From assembly GCA_024500155.1 (NCBI GenBank), contig CM044867.1, forward strand, positions 9,871,632-9,935,631: DNA of 64,000 nucleotides, read 5' to 3'. A model generated the notes under the pieces. That model was not told where the DNA came from. It searched no databases and saw nothing but the letters and a program-made list of their open reading frames with translations. The position numbers were made by a program, and so were the translations under genes. This document shows positions 35,714 through 47,643 of this stretch, piece by piece (within the stretch, counting starts at the first letter, position 1; every line of letters starts with the position of its first letter). The DNA is from Chenopodium formosanum. Its lineage: Eukaryota > Streptophyta > Magnoliopsida > Caryophyllales > Amaranthaceae.

Positions 35714-38700
35714 TCATCGCCTTCTCATTCCTCGTCCACGACCGCCGAATCCACCTGCACCTCGTCCTCTACCTCCCATAGCAGCAGCATCACCTTGAGC
35801 ACTCTCTGACTGCATTACACGAAGAAAAAGAAAATCACTTAATACTGTCCCACAATAATCTGGGTCCTCAAAAGTTAAAACACCTTCCCTCCTAAAATTG
35901 ACAAGGCCCCTTGATGTGGGGACGTCAACATCAAAGCCTGGCACTACACTAACGTACGAAGCAGCTGGGCAAGAGCTGTAGCTAGGTAGGACAAAGAACC
36001 AGTCATTTTCCCCAAGTGAGAACAGTGCATGTGTAGATTGAAGTGGATTTGTGCTACTAATTAAGTGCTCGAAATATCAACAAGACATGTTGAGTTGTTG
36101 ATGATAATAATAATAATTAATACAATGAATAATCAATCATCAAAATATTAAACAGCAAACCAGTAGAGGCACCAATATCATGATTTTGTACCTTGGGATT
36201 CTTCACTGTCTCATCAACACTCAAGACGAGACAGGCTGCCTCTGTAGCCGCATTAATTGCATTAATCTGGAACAGCATAATGTTAGCACAATAAAAAGAA
36301 AAACAATTTGCTTTGTCAAGCACAAACAGAAACAATACATACTTTAACAACTGCTGGCTCCCAAACAAAATTGGCAAAGGAATCAGCTATGCCTCCAGTG
36401 TTAATGTCCACCCCATAATTAGCACCCTCCCCTACAAATAAACAGTATAGATTAAGCTACTATTCAACAATTTAGCAGACTTGATCTTTTTGAGATATTA
36501 TAGGGTCAAACCATCAAACATAGATATAGAAGCAACAGTACCAGAGGGAAGTGCATGCTTCTGTCTCAATTTGTTCAGCACATCTGTCGCATCAAATCCA
36601 GCATTGTCACAAAGTTGTCTCGGAATTACCTGATATAAGGAGAAAATGCATGTAAAGGGAGAAGTATTCTAAATTATAAGCAACCAGATTTAAGAAAATA
36701 AAATTTATTTTAAGAAAAGGTAAAGGAAGATGGTAAAAGGTTTCAACATCTTTTACGAATATACTTCCTCTGTCCTTCATGTTTGAAACAACTGAGTTAG
36801 CACGAAGATTAAGGAAGAACTAAAAAGGGGTAGGGTGATCCAGCTTTACCCATGTGATTATAAGAAAAGAGATGAGAGAAAAGTTAATAGAATAGGGCAA
36901 AGTTATAAATTCAAATGTAAAATGTCTCCCAGAAGAGAATTTTTGCAATAGATGAGAAATTTCTACAAAAGGCAATCGTTGCAATAATTCAAGGAAGTAT
37001 AGAAAAAGAAGAGGAAAAATTTATGGCACATCCAGAACTAATATCTATAGCAAGTTAGCAACACAATAATGCAATAATGAGAAGCAAGAAACGAATGGAG
37101 CTGCAAAGTCTCCAATGCAGGTCATGCCTCTATGGAAAGAAAAAAAAAAAAAAAAAAAAATCTATATAGGAAATAAGCTTTTCAAAGCGATTAGAACAGA
37201 AGCAAGATCAGGACAAACCTCCAAAGCTTTGGCATAAGAGTTTATGAAAAGCTGAGATTTTCCTGCTATAGTCCTGGCATGCTGCCTTAGGTGTCGGCTT
37301 ATTTCCATCTAGAAAAATTAAATCCCAAGTCAGCACAGAAAATGATACTAGACTACAGCAGAATTAACTCTCTTGTAATATCACATACATCTATGGCCCC
37401 ACCACCAGCAACCACTGTAGAGTTCTTAACAGCTCTTCTAACTATCATAATAGCATCGTGCAGGCTGCGCTCAGCTTCTTCAATGAACTGAAGTGGCACA
37501 AGCAATTAATATCAACACAAATAAGAGAACATAGCAAAATTAAACAGCATACTAGGCAGTCCACCACTCACCTGATCAGCTCCGCCACGAAGAACAATGG
37601 TGGCTGTATGACCAGAAGGACATCCACTGAAAATATTGAACCTCTCATTTCCAACTTGCTTCTCCTCAAATATCTCACATGTTCCAAGAACCTTTTCAAA
37701 GTCCAAGGTTACTCAGTATACAAACAATTTTAAATCTCTTTTATATGCTAATGGAAGCAAACAAACTAATCACACCTCATCAATTATATTGTTGACTGAT
37801 GTTTGGACAGTTCCACCAGTTGCAGCAGCAACACGTTGTAGATCTTCCTCAGCAACACGGCCAGCACAGAATATATCTCTATCCGCAAAATACTACATAC
37901 AAGGAGAATTCAGCATGGCTGTGAGCAAATATTAAAATCAAACTGTAAAGCATTCAACTACAACATCACTCAAAATGAGTACATACCAACTAGGACACAG
38001 ACAAAATATGAAATGGATACAGAAGATGGCAACAGCAAAGTAGTAAGATATAGATCCGATATAGTACAAATACAATTAAATTTTATTTTCCCCCTGGTAA
38101 TCAATCTACATTTTAGATCGAATAAAGCACAAATTGGGTACTAAACTTTGGCATTTGTTGCAAATTGGTACTAAATTTCCATTGTCGCAAACTAGGTACT
38201 AAACTTTGTATTGAACCTGCCTGAGTTTATTAACTTTCCAGCAAGGTTACTACAGTTTTTTTTTTTTAAAAAAAAAGGTAAATTATCCGCTTCCTCTGCA
38301 AAGGAGCAACAGGTACTTCAACAAGGAAAATGCCTGCTTAACACTATGTTTGGATAACAATAGTGAAGGGAAAGGGAAGGGGAGGAAAAAGGAGGTGAGG
38401 GGAGGGAGAAGGTGGTCTTTAATTTTCCTACCAAATCTCTCCAACAATGGAGGGATTTGGTTTATTAAAAGGGGAAGGAAAATGAATCCTCCCAATTCCC
38501 TCCCCATCCCTCCTTGCATAAGGTATCCAAACAAAGGATGGTGCATCCTTTCTTTTCTCTTCTCTTCCTTTCCTGTCCATTCCTCTCTATCCAAACATAG
38601 TGTAACTCTTGCTGTAAGAATGGTTGTCAACATTTTTTTCAACACCATATTAGAGTAGTAGCTTTCGTTTTGTTTACCAATCCATCTGACAATGCCACAT

Positions 38701-41700
38701 TTCAATTCTGGCCAAAATTAGCTGCTACTATGGGCCTGTTGTCATTTACTGAGCTGAGTTGAACTGAATTGTATGTGAGAAAAGGGAATTAGGAACTGAA
38801 CTGAACTAAGCTGAGCTAAACATAACTGAAATTAAGCAAAAGAGAACAGGCCCTATATAATGATTTTAGGATGCCTATGATGCACTTACTACTTACAACT
38901 AAGTGTGCTAAATAGGCATTATTTATACTTGATACATGTAACAGATTTGCACTATCTTCTCCTGCAGTCCCTATTACTACTAAAAAAATGCCAATTAACA
39001 ATAAGGTTAGAAATAGCCATTAACAATGGTTGTCAACTGCTGTAGATGCAAGCGATGTACAAGGGAACATTCTATAACAGTTGGGAGGAATCATGTCACT
39101 TGTTTCAATTTTCTTTCCTACATGACCACTGTCTTCCCTTACTTATATAATTAGTGACAAAACTTAGCAACTTAGTATAATCGTTTCAGCCTATGTCTTA
39201 AATGCTTTAGTTAACTGGCTACAACTGGTCAACAATGATCGGTACAAAGTTTAGTACCTAAATTGCAACATCACATAGTTGAATACTCAATTTGCAACAA
39301 ATGCCAAAGTTTAGTACCCAACTTTGTGCTTTACTCAATTTAAATCTATCAGAAAATGTTTCTAAATATAAATAATAAGAAAATGGCAAAAGCAAATTTA
39401 GCACGTACCCTATTGCCAAATCCATAAAAATAGTTACAATGTGCTTGGAACCCAGAAATAAAATGAGAGATGCTCCGCTCCACAATAAAGAAAGATGGCA
39501 AATTTTAAAAAAATCACCAGGAAATTATTACAAAGTCGAAATTATAATAATAGACAGATGAGCAAGGGACTTTTTATGTATTCAATCCATTGGAAAACGT
39601 ACTACATAGCAACAAATCTATGAAAGAAAGACGTACCAAGTGACACTAGACACATTATAAACTATAGGAATGCAATGATCCAAACTAAATTTCATGAAAA
39701 TAGTTTATACATAGGTTCAGATGTATGCAATCCAACCCTTGCTAGTAAAAGGCTATTTTAGAGGATATATCCAATCGACAAATCACCCACATAAAAACAT
39801 TAATTATAGACAAAAAAAAAATGTACGTTACAAATTTATAAACAAGTTTAATTGACTACAACTTAGAAAGTAGCTAACAATGATAACCATGTGATGAAAA
39901 AGTAGACTACTTAAGAATGTTAGGAAGTGACATTACAAACAGCAATAGCAAAAATACAAATGTATAAATTTAAATATCGGTGAGTTAAAATAAAATAGAA
40001 TATGTAAAAGTACAAAGTAATCCCTATCACAACATAAGAAAAAGAGGGAGAAGGAAAGGATGGGAGATGATACACAACATTCACCTCTTGTGATCATGCC
40101 ACTCTTTCTTTACAAAAAGTCATGCCTTCTATAAGCTCTAAGTAGGGTAAGTCCTACCACATCATCATTGATTATTCTTAGGTCTACCTCTTCTTAACAT
40201 CAAAATGCCTGCTCCGTCTAACTTATTACAAATACATGTCGCCTCCCAAGTTATCTCTTATTGTTCCATTGTTATGCTATCTTTTCTAGTATGATTGTAC
40301 CTCCAAGTATTTCATCTTCACCACCAAGTAAATGCAATATTGAGTTCTCTTGACCAGTTACAACTTAACCCTATTATGAGTAATTTAATAGCTATACAAT
40401 ATTATTTGCGCCTAAATTTATTTTGTCACCAATCACCTTATAAAATATTGATTATAACATATAGCTACACTAAACTAACGATGCAACTTACAATATCTAT
40501 ACAATCCCACATTCTCAAGCATAATTAACCTTAAGCAATATAAAATTTAAAACCAATATCCATCTTAAATATTCATTGGCATCCCTCCTCCCTAGTTCGG
40601 CCCTTTTTAAAATTCTTTGCCTCTTAAGGCATCTTCCACAGTTCTTACATGACATATATTGTATTCACTTGTCACATAGGTCACATAGATGAAACCCAAA
40701 CATGACAGGTTCCAATGGATTGCAACGAAAAAGGGATTCGAAACTTGTCTATCAAAACTTGAAAGAGTATTGCTCAATTTGGTCTTATTAAACCAGGTTA
40801 TCAGGTAAACGCATTACAAGAAAAAGATAAATAAAAACATCAAAAGGAGTCCCCAAAAGTCAATACCTGTGTTGCTAGGTCTCCAATTGCCAACCGTGAA
40901 AGAACAATTTTAGCACCAGTCTGCACACATTTGTCTAATTTGTCATAGATAATATTCCATTCTGCATCAACAATTGACTGATATTGGGATGGATCTGAAA
41001 GCCTGCAGTAGAGAGGAGTGAGTATGAAGAAAGCAAATCAATACAATATATCAACATAAATCTATCAACCACATCTACCTTATCTCTGCATTTTCTTTCT
41101 CAGATTTCAGTTCCAACTCAATGTTCAACAGAAGTATCTTAGGTGAAACAAACTTCTTAGGCTGTTGTTCAAAACCAGCATAAGAAAACGTCTTCTTAAA
41201 TGCTACACCATTGACAAGAAATGAATCTCGCATATTGCCTCCAGGTACCTACATGAAAACCCAGCCATATTAGCCCCATCCACTATCAAGGCACCCAGAA
41301 AATGTTAACAAGAATACATCTGAGCATATAAAAAGGGTCAAATATGTGTACATGTTCACACATGTATTTGTGTGTGATATATGGAAGAAAAAAGAATATA
41401 AGATCATTAAGCAGTATAGGAGCAAGTGATTGCTGAAATTTGTGAGTGGTTCCTTAAGGGATAAGGTGAGGGGAAGTGTAACTTCTAACAGAAGTCCAGA
41501 AGCTGGTCACATTTTTCTGAAGGGCAGCCTGTCATTGGCGCCCCTTCTTTCAAAATTCAAGGTCATTTCACTAAGTTCCTTCAGCATGGTTTCAAAACTC
41601 AGTTTTATTTAATCTTCCATCCAGACCACAGATTGATTTGATTCCCTGGCGTTGTATTAATCTGAATGTATAGAGGGGTACGGTAAGGTAATAGCAGCAA

Positions 41701-43951
41701 TTACTTGTGCACTTCAAATCTCTTCCTTAGGCAATAAAACTCATGAAAGGAGCTAATAAAAATATTCAGGTTTTGCAAGATAGTCAAGTGGGCACTCCTA
41801 CAGAATGAAGCAGTTGCTAGCATTCATACTATTGCATTTACTCAATAATATCTTTGTGGGTCAGTGGGTCTAGAGTAACAGTTGTTTAATCTGGAACAGA
41901 CTTCAAATCAACAAGATCTAAATTGAGAAGTAGTCCACATTTGCATAATTAAATAACGCTTTATGAAACCCCATAGACCAAAACATTAAAGATTACAACA
42001 TCCACTATAAAGCTACAGAGATGCTGGATGCACTATTTCACTTCACCATAAATCATATTCCTACTTGCAACTGCTGACCCAAAACAGACAATTTGCCTCC
42101 ACAATAGCTCCAACAGACATAAAGACAAAATCACAAGCACACTAGCCATTTCTAGTTTAAATCTACAGTTCACAATAATAATTGTAAGTAATGAATGACC
42201 ATAACCAAAAAACGACCTGGCTAGTTTGCATAAAAGCTTAAGAAATTCAATGATAACAGAAAAGAAAAATAAAGAAAACATCCAACACAAAAAGTAGACA
42301 ACCAAACAGCATTATAGGTTAAATTAGGTCATTTTTCAAACTTATCAACACAACCCTCCAAAACCCAAACCTAAAATTATACACTCTCCTGGAGTTTTTT
42401 ACAGACAGAAAAAACAATCAAATAATTACCTTTTTAATTCCAATCATGCTCAACCTGTCATCAACTCCAACAGCAAGAACCGCACCAACAACCATGTTTG
42501 CAAAGAAATCTTTTTCTCCGCCAATAAGCTTTGAGCTAAGTGTTGTTGCTGCACACTTCGCTAATAAGCCTTTCTTTTCTTCTAAACTCTTTCCTTCAAT
42601 ACTAACAGCCAAATCTTTAACCTTCTCAATAGCCTGCACATATATTAAATTTCCAGAGAATATTAGTTTAAGTATTAGACTCATCATGTGACAACAAGAA
42701 GATTAAACTACAACAATAATGCCAAATCACGATGCAATACCAATTGGGAAGCAATTCGATAACTTCGAATCAAATTCTGTGGATGGACTCCATCTTCAAC
42801 AAAAGGCTTTGCCTCCTTCAAAAATTCACCAGCTAGTAATACAACTGTTGTAGTACCATCGCCAACCTACAAATAACATGTTTATTAATTAATATATGTA
42901 AATAAATCATCCAAATTCACATAACCAGAGAATAATCCAACCATTTGATTGATTTATCAATATAACCAACAATTCATGTTATTATGTAACTGCATCTACC
43001 AAAAATGAAAAAGATTTTTTAACGCAAACTAAAAGTTGTGAATTCCACTTAAACTTAGTCAGGTACGGTTGAATAAATCAAACAATGCTCACTTCAAATA
43101 AATAACACCATGAGAAAATTGATGAAAAAGTTTCAAACAAGAACCATTATTTTAGAAAAATTAAATCCCAACCTACTTCCAAAATTATATACTAATCATC
43201 AAACTTGAATCAATGAAAAGTTTGCAAATTTCATTCCATCTACTTCCAAAACTTAAACAAGTCTAACTCCAGCTCAATTCAACTTGTACTAGTATAAATG
43301 CAAAGTATTTTAAACAAGGGTGTATCATAAAAACGTCGAAAAATGAAAAGAAAATGCCTAGAGTAATCAAAACACCAACCCCGAACCAAACCCTAATATC
43401 AACAATTATAACCCAAATAAACCCTAGTTCTAGAATAATCAAAACACCAACCCCAGCATCACTTTTATTAAATTAAAAAGCAACACTTCCTCAGAATTAA
43501 ATCAGTAATTTGTTAACATACTTCATTCATCCACTTCAATTAATTAAGCAATCAATCCAATCACTAAATCTAGCTAAATTAACACAAATTAGCAAAAATG
43601 CAACACATTTCAACAGATAAAATCTCCATAACTTGGCAAAAAACTTAGAAAAATTAGTGAAAAGAAAAGGGGTACCTCAGAATCTTGAGAACGGGCGATA
43701 TCGACGAGGATCTTAGCAGCAGGATGAATAATATCAAGAAGCTTCATAATAGTAGCACCATCATTAGAAATGGTGGTATTACCTTTATCGTCATGGATGA
43801 GTTTGTCCATACCACGAGGACCTAGAGTAGTGCGAACAACATCGGCGATTCCAGTGCAAGCGTTGATGTTGCTAATTAGCTGCGCTTTGCCTTGCGAAGT
43901 GTCAGTGCCTTCTTTGAGGAGTATGATCTGGGGCTGCATCATCGCCGCCAT
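35714..43951 (-). CDS. CCT7: T-complex protein 1 subunit eta (CCT7), 13 exons, 561 aa
   Basis: Subunit of the cytosolic CCT/TRiC chaperonin, which folds actin, tubulin and other proteins using ATP. Exons (minus strand, in coding order): 43951-43676, 42866-42741, 42633-42430, 41248-41079, 41002-40867, 37892-37776, 37691-37572, 37487-37389, 37308-37219, 36629-36542, 36431-36343, 36266-36192, 35809-35714. All introns are GT-AG and the frame stays open; 561 residues against 557 in Arabidopsis as I recall. Visible: start MAAMMQPQIILLKEGTDTSQ, typical of eta; RTTLGPRGMDKL and SNDGATI in exon 1; GDGTTT (94-99) opening exon 2, nucleotide-binding loop with the catalytic Asp; GGGAID (411-416) at the end of exon 8; Gly/Arg-rich tail ending GMRRR. 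Intron 5 (37893-40866, 2974 bp) carries nested transposons. Start context is clear; no TATA box seen. The gene looks functional. Confidence 0.97.
38342..38602. mobile_element. Tourist-like MITE (261 bp) with perfect terminal repeats
   Basis: CACTATGTTTGGATA at 38342-38356 and TATCCAAACATAGTG at 38588-38602, a perfect 15-bp inverted repeat. TAA lies on both sides (38339-38341, 38603-38605). Nested in the long-inverted-repeat element. Confidence 0.9.
38732..38853. mobile_element. Tourist-like MITE, GAACTGAACT family, copy 5 (122 bp)
   Basis: Ends GGGCCTGTTGTCATTTACT and AGAGAACAGGCCC; TAT on both sides (38729-38731, 38854-38856). Internally deleted copy. Confidence 0.85.
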
Positions 43952-44149
43952 TGTTGGGGAGGAGAGAGAAAATGAGGGAACTAGGTTTTGCAGAGAGTGA
44001 AGAGGAGTGCGAGTGTATGGGAGAAAACGCAGGTTTTTTGGTTTTGTGTTTTTTGAAAAAGAAGGTGCCGGTTATTTCTAGATGGGAATTGGGGATTTGG
44101 GGGTGTTCAATTGCGTAACTAGTTTTTGGCGAGGGCTATATTCCGGGTC
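43952..44149 (-). promoter_or_regulatory. CCT7 leader and promoter
   Basis: Only about 200 bp separates the CCT7 start codon from the Pack-MULE-like element. No TATA box stands out on the minus strand; purine/pyrimidine-rich sequence near 43955-44040 is probably the 5' leader. Confidence 0.45.
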
Positions 44150-44186
44150 ATGATACAGTTGAAGGTATTAATGTTTGTCAAAAGTT

Positions 44187-44403
44187 TTTTTTTTTCGATT
44201 CAAAAGAGGTACACAGACCAAAAGAAAAAGAGAAACAGCAGAAAATAAAAAACTACAGCACTACTAGCACCCTAAAGACACCCTACGGAGGGACTAAGCG
44301 AGGCAAAGCCACGCCCCTAGTATCCTCATCTAACACACGACCAAACTCTACCGGAATCTCATTATTGAAAAATACTAATTGAGAGTCTTGAATGACTCCG
44401 CGG
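44187..44403 (-). mobile_element. 5'-truncated LINE/SINE tail with 13-bp target duplication
   Basis: TTTGTCAAAAGTT at 44074-offset position 44074+0 is not needed: the duplication is at 44174-44186 and recurs as TTTGCCAAAAGTT at 44404-44416 (one mismatch). The insert begins with a T run (the tail of a minus-strand element) and contains CTACGGAGGGACTAAGC and GCCACGCCCCTAG, the complement of the element at 46311-46420. No coding sequence remains. Confidence 0.75.
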
Positions 44404-44496
44404 TTTGCCAAAAGTTATAGGGAAGGTATTAACCTTTCAAAAGTTGTAGATAAAGTACTCAACTGAAAATTAACATTCTACAACAGGTTACCCAAA

Positions 44497-44535
<39 letters not shown>

Positions 44536-44724
44536 AAATTTCTGACTAAAATTCAGAAGGTACTGATGTTTGCTCCATTTTTCCAATCAAAAAAACCTTA
44601 TAATCTTCTTCCAAAACTTTCAACACTCAATCATGGATTCCCCACAATTCTAAAATACCCCATCAAATCAAAATCATCAATAAAATAAGCTCAAACCAAT
44701 TCATCAGTGGTGAATTCATCAATA

Positions 44725-44993
44725 ATGGATTTATTCTTTCAACGCTCATTAGATAATTTAATCAAGGAATTCGACTTCTTCCCCATAATCATAAACACCC
44801 CTTTCATCTTTCCTCTCAAAAGCCATTAAAGAAATTCATCGCGAAATTAAATCAATGGACCCACAAATGAAATCCACTGCACTTCTCAAATTAACTTATC
44901 TTCATTTAATTTATGGGTTTGAAATTTCTTGGGATGCTTTTCATATAGTAGAAGTAATCAGTTACCCTCAATTCAATCTCAAAAGAATCTCAG
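44725..44993 (+). pseudogene. Captured fragment of AP-3 complex subunit delta (N-terminus), broken
   Basis: The ATG at 44725 opens MDLFFQRSLDNLIKEF, which matches the start of plant AP-3 delta adaptin (DNLFQRSLEDLIKGF in Arabidopsis, from memory). After a frame change the next frame, from 44822, reads EIHREIKSMD, KSTALLKLTYL, SWDAFHIVEVIS and FNLKRIS, matching the delta-adaptin segment with EIRREIKATD, KSTALHKLSYL and SWAAFHAVEVVS. The full protein is near 900 residues; only about 85 are represented. AP-3 delta serves vacuolar sorting, but this copy lacks the rest of the gene and has a frameshift. There is a short internal duplication (GTAGAAGTAAT(C/T)AGTTACC) around 44948-45012. Confidence 0.8.
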
Positions 44994-45431
44994 TAGAAGT
45001 AATTAGTTACCAATCAATTCAGGAATGTTAGAATTTCAATTAAAAATAAATTAATTAATTAATTAATTGTTTCTTCTAATTTTTTTTTTATTTGCTGCTT
45101 CTAAATTGAAGGTTTTCTAAGGAGAGAGAAATAGAGGAATTGAAGGATTTTTGTTGCAGTAATGGAGGAGAGAGAAAGTTGAGAGTTGGTGGATGGTGAT
45201 GAAGGAAATGAAGCTTTTTTTTTTTAAAGGAATATAAAAGAGGGAAACCAGTTGGAGCAAGTTACCACTTGGAGTTTTACCTGTTGTAATAAGTTGAGTA
45301 CTCTAAATGCAACTTCTCAAACTTAAGTACCTTCTTTGCAATTTTTCCCAAACTTTAGTACCTTCAATTATATATAACTCGTAAGTAACATTACTATTGT
45401 AGGACATGTTCGCTTCAACTTGAATCATGTA

Positions 45432-45722
45432 CTCCCTTTGTTTTTAAATACTTGCTCCATTTCTCCATGCGCGGAGTTTTAGGAGAAATTGGAGAAAGTA
45501 ATAAAAATATGGAGGTAGTGGAGTTGGTGGAAGAATAAAAAAATGTAAAAAAAAAAAAACAAAAGTAGTGGAGAGAATTAGAGGAGAGAGAGTTTATATT
45601 GGATCCACTAGGTGAGAGAAAGGAATTAAAGATTGTAAAAGCTTTCCAAATAAGGAAATGGAGAAAGTATTTTAAAACGGCTGAAAAAGGAAAGTGGAGC
45701 AAGTATTTAAAAACGGAGGGAG
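45432..45722. mobile_element. Stowaway-like MITE, copy A
   Basis: Ends CTCCCTTTGTTTTTAAATAC and GTATTTAAAAACGGAGGGAG; TA on both sides. GCGCGGAGTTTTAGGAGAAA is a family hallmark. Confidence 0.9.
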
Positions 45723-45735
45723 TACTTATTACTTA

Positions 45736-46021
45736 CTCAATCCGTTTTTAAATACTTGCTTTATTTCTTCATGCGCGGAGTTTTAGGAGAAATTGGAGAA
45801 AGTAATAAAATGTAAAGGTAGTGGGGTAGTTGAGAGAATAAAAAATTGTAAAAAGCAAAAGTAGTGGAAGAATAAGAGGAAAGAGAATATTATGTGGGGT
45901 CCACTAGCTGTGAGAAATGAATTAAATCATTGTTAAAGCTTTCCAAAAAAAAGGAAATGGAGCAAGTATTTAAAAACGGCCGAAAATAGAAAATGGAGCA
46001 AGTATTTAAAAACGGAGGGAG
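45736..46021. mobile_element. Stowaway-like MITE, copy B, in tandem with copy A
   Basis: Ends CTCAATCCGTTTTTAAATAC and GTATTTAAAAACGGAGGGAG, TA on both sides; same orientation as copy A and 13 bp away. Confidence 0.9.
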
Positions 46022-46310
46022 TATTGTTTAGTAAATTAAGATAAGAGCAGACTAGATCAGAAACATTCAAGATCAAAACTATTAACAAAAATTATGAAAA
46101 TTGCATATTTCAAAAGTTCAGAATGAGACGAATCTAACAAGAGCCATTTTGATGATGTTTTTCTTTATAGATTATTATTCAAATGCAGTCAAAGTTTAAT
46201 CAAATTATTAAATCAGATAAGGTAATAAAAAAAATTCAGATCAGATCTTATGAAAATCAGATCAAATCTTCTTATTTTAGGTGAAGAGAACAAGTCCTTA
46301 GAGGAGAATT

Positions 46311-46420
46311 CTAGGGGCGTGGCTATACCACGTTTAGTCCCTCCGTAGGTTGTTTTTAATGTTTTTAGTTTAGCTTTTTTTCTTTTGCTTTCTTGCCTCT
46401 TTTGATTTAAAACAATAAAA
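46311..46420 (+). mobile_element. LINE/SINE 3' tail
   Basis: Matches the complement of 44187-44403: CTAGGGGCGTGGCT, then TTAGTCCCTCCGTAGG, T-rich sequence and CTTTCTTGCCTCTTTTGA, ending in AAAACAATAAAA. It abuts the left end of the large MULE, so its own 3' flank duplication is not visible. Confidence 0.6.
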
Positions 46421-46498
46421 TGGGTTGTTAAACGTCGCTCCCATTTTACATATTATCGCTCGCATTTTTATAAGGACTTTCCTTTTTTACCCCTATCA

Positions 46499-46506
46499 TA
46501 TAAATA
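46499..46506 (+). promoter_or_regulatory. TATA box in the left MULE end, probably for the PMD gene
   Basis: TATAAATA in ATCATATAAATACGGG, followed by a C/T-rich leader (46515-46570). Placing the promoter in the terminal repeat is usual for MULE genes. Confidence 0.5.
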
Positions 46507-46801
46507 CGGGATTTCCACTCAACGACTCACATATTTCACTCTCTAACCTCATTCACTCTCATTTTATCTCTCTAAAAATTTAGAAAATTAAAATCTGAAA
46601 ATTAAAAAAAAAAAAAACAAAAAAACAAAAATCAAAACAAAACAACCACCGCCAACAACCACCTACAACCACCACATGAAGAACGAGGCAAAGGGATGGC
46701 TGAACCGAGGCAAATTAGGGTGACCTACGACGGCGGTGGTGGCGGCGGCGGCGACGAACAGGTAACCCTCAAATAAAAAATAAAAATAAAAAAACAGAAG
46801 T

Positions 46802-46959
46802 GGGACTTCCGCCCAGAAATTCTGAAAGGACCTTAAAGGATCCGCCTGGAATTTCCATATCCTCCTTATCCTCCTGAAATTTCCGGAAAACCCAAGGAGG
46901 ATCTGGAAATTCCAAGCGGATCCTCCAAGGTTCTTCCGGAAATTTTGGGCGGAAGTCCC
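46802..46959. repeat. Subterminal hairpin of the MULE (left)
   Basis: GGGACTTCCGCCC at 46802 pairs with GGGCGGAAGTCCC ending at 46959; inner segments such as GGATCCGCCTGGAATTTCC pair with GGAAATTCCAAGCGGATCC. The centre is near 46875. Confidence 0.85.
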
Positions 46960-46989
46960 GATTTCTAATTTTTTAATTTTTTTTCGTGA

Positions 46990-47111
46990 ATAATTATTAT
47001 TTATATTATTATTATTGTTATTGTTATTATTGTTATTTTTATATTTATGATTTTTATGTTGATTGGTTTTATTATTGTTGTTACTATTATTATTGTTATT
47101 ATTATTATTGG

Positions 47112-47145
<34 letters not shown>

Positions 47146-47530
47146 CTTAGTAGCATGATTTTTGTAATTATGATTGTTGTTGTTGTTATTGTGATTATTA
47201 TGTTATTAGTACATTATTTGTAATGTTATTGTTATTATTAGTAATAGAATTATTATTATTATTGTTGTTGTTGTTGTTGTTTCGATGATTTTTATTATGA
47301 TTATTTTTATTATTGTTGTTATTATTATTAGTAGTAGTAGTATGTTATTGTTAGTATGATTTTTGTGATTATGATTATTGTTGTTGTTATTGTGATTATT
47401 ATGCTATTAGTATATTTTAAAATTTGTGGTTGGTATGATTATTTTTCTGAGTATGATTATTGTTGTTGTTATTATTATTATTTTTGTTAATGGTGTTGGT
47501 ATGAAATTAATTTATTTGAATATTATTTTT
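46990..47530. repeat. ATT/GTT trinucleotide-rich block
   Basis: Over 500 bp of mixed ATT, GTT and GAT triplets, including an uninterrupted run of about eleven TTG units near 47110-47143. The complementary composition recurs at 62060-62480 on the other side of the MULE. Confidence 0.8.
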
Positions 47531-47643
47531 TGTAGTCCAACTTTAAGCAAGTAGTATATTTTGTAATTACTACTGATATTTGATGTTGTACTTATTTAAT
47601 GTAAATAGAGGGTTTTGGTGCTCGTCATGCAATATCACGACGT

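Larger units (their letters stand above)
38111..39344. mobile_element. Long-inverted-repeat (MULE-like) element in CCT7 intron 5
   Basis: The left end (38111-38270) and right end (39215-39344) are inverted copies: GGGTACTAAACTTTGGCAT, TTGTTGCAAATTG and AATAAAGCACAAA-type motifs appear on the left and inverted on the right. Flanks ATCTACA and ATCTATCA are only an imperfect duplication. Two MITEs (38342-38602, 38732-38853) are inserted in it. The interior is unassigned. Confidence 0.7.
44150..45385 (+). mobile_element. Pack-MULE-like element with long inverted repeats and AP-3 delta cargo
   Basis: The left end (44155-44515) has GTTGAAGGTATTAATGTTTG, AAGTACTCAACTGAAA and TACAACAGGTTACC; the right end (45245-45380), inverted, has ATTGAAGGTACTAAAGTTTG, GAGTACTCAACTTA and TACAACAGGTAAAAC. 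A LINE/SINE tail (44187-44403) has split the left arm. The interior holds AP-3 delta homology (44725-44993). The exact ends and 9-bp duplication could not be fixed. Its motif order resembles the element in CCT7 intron 5, so both may be one family. Confidence 0.7.

Noticed and set aside
38283..38705. 140-codon minus frame in CCT7 intron 5
   Set aside because: It crosses a MITE boundary, is purine/pyrimidine-biased and has no domain. It is an intronic by-product.
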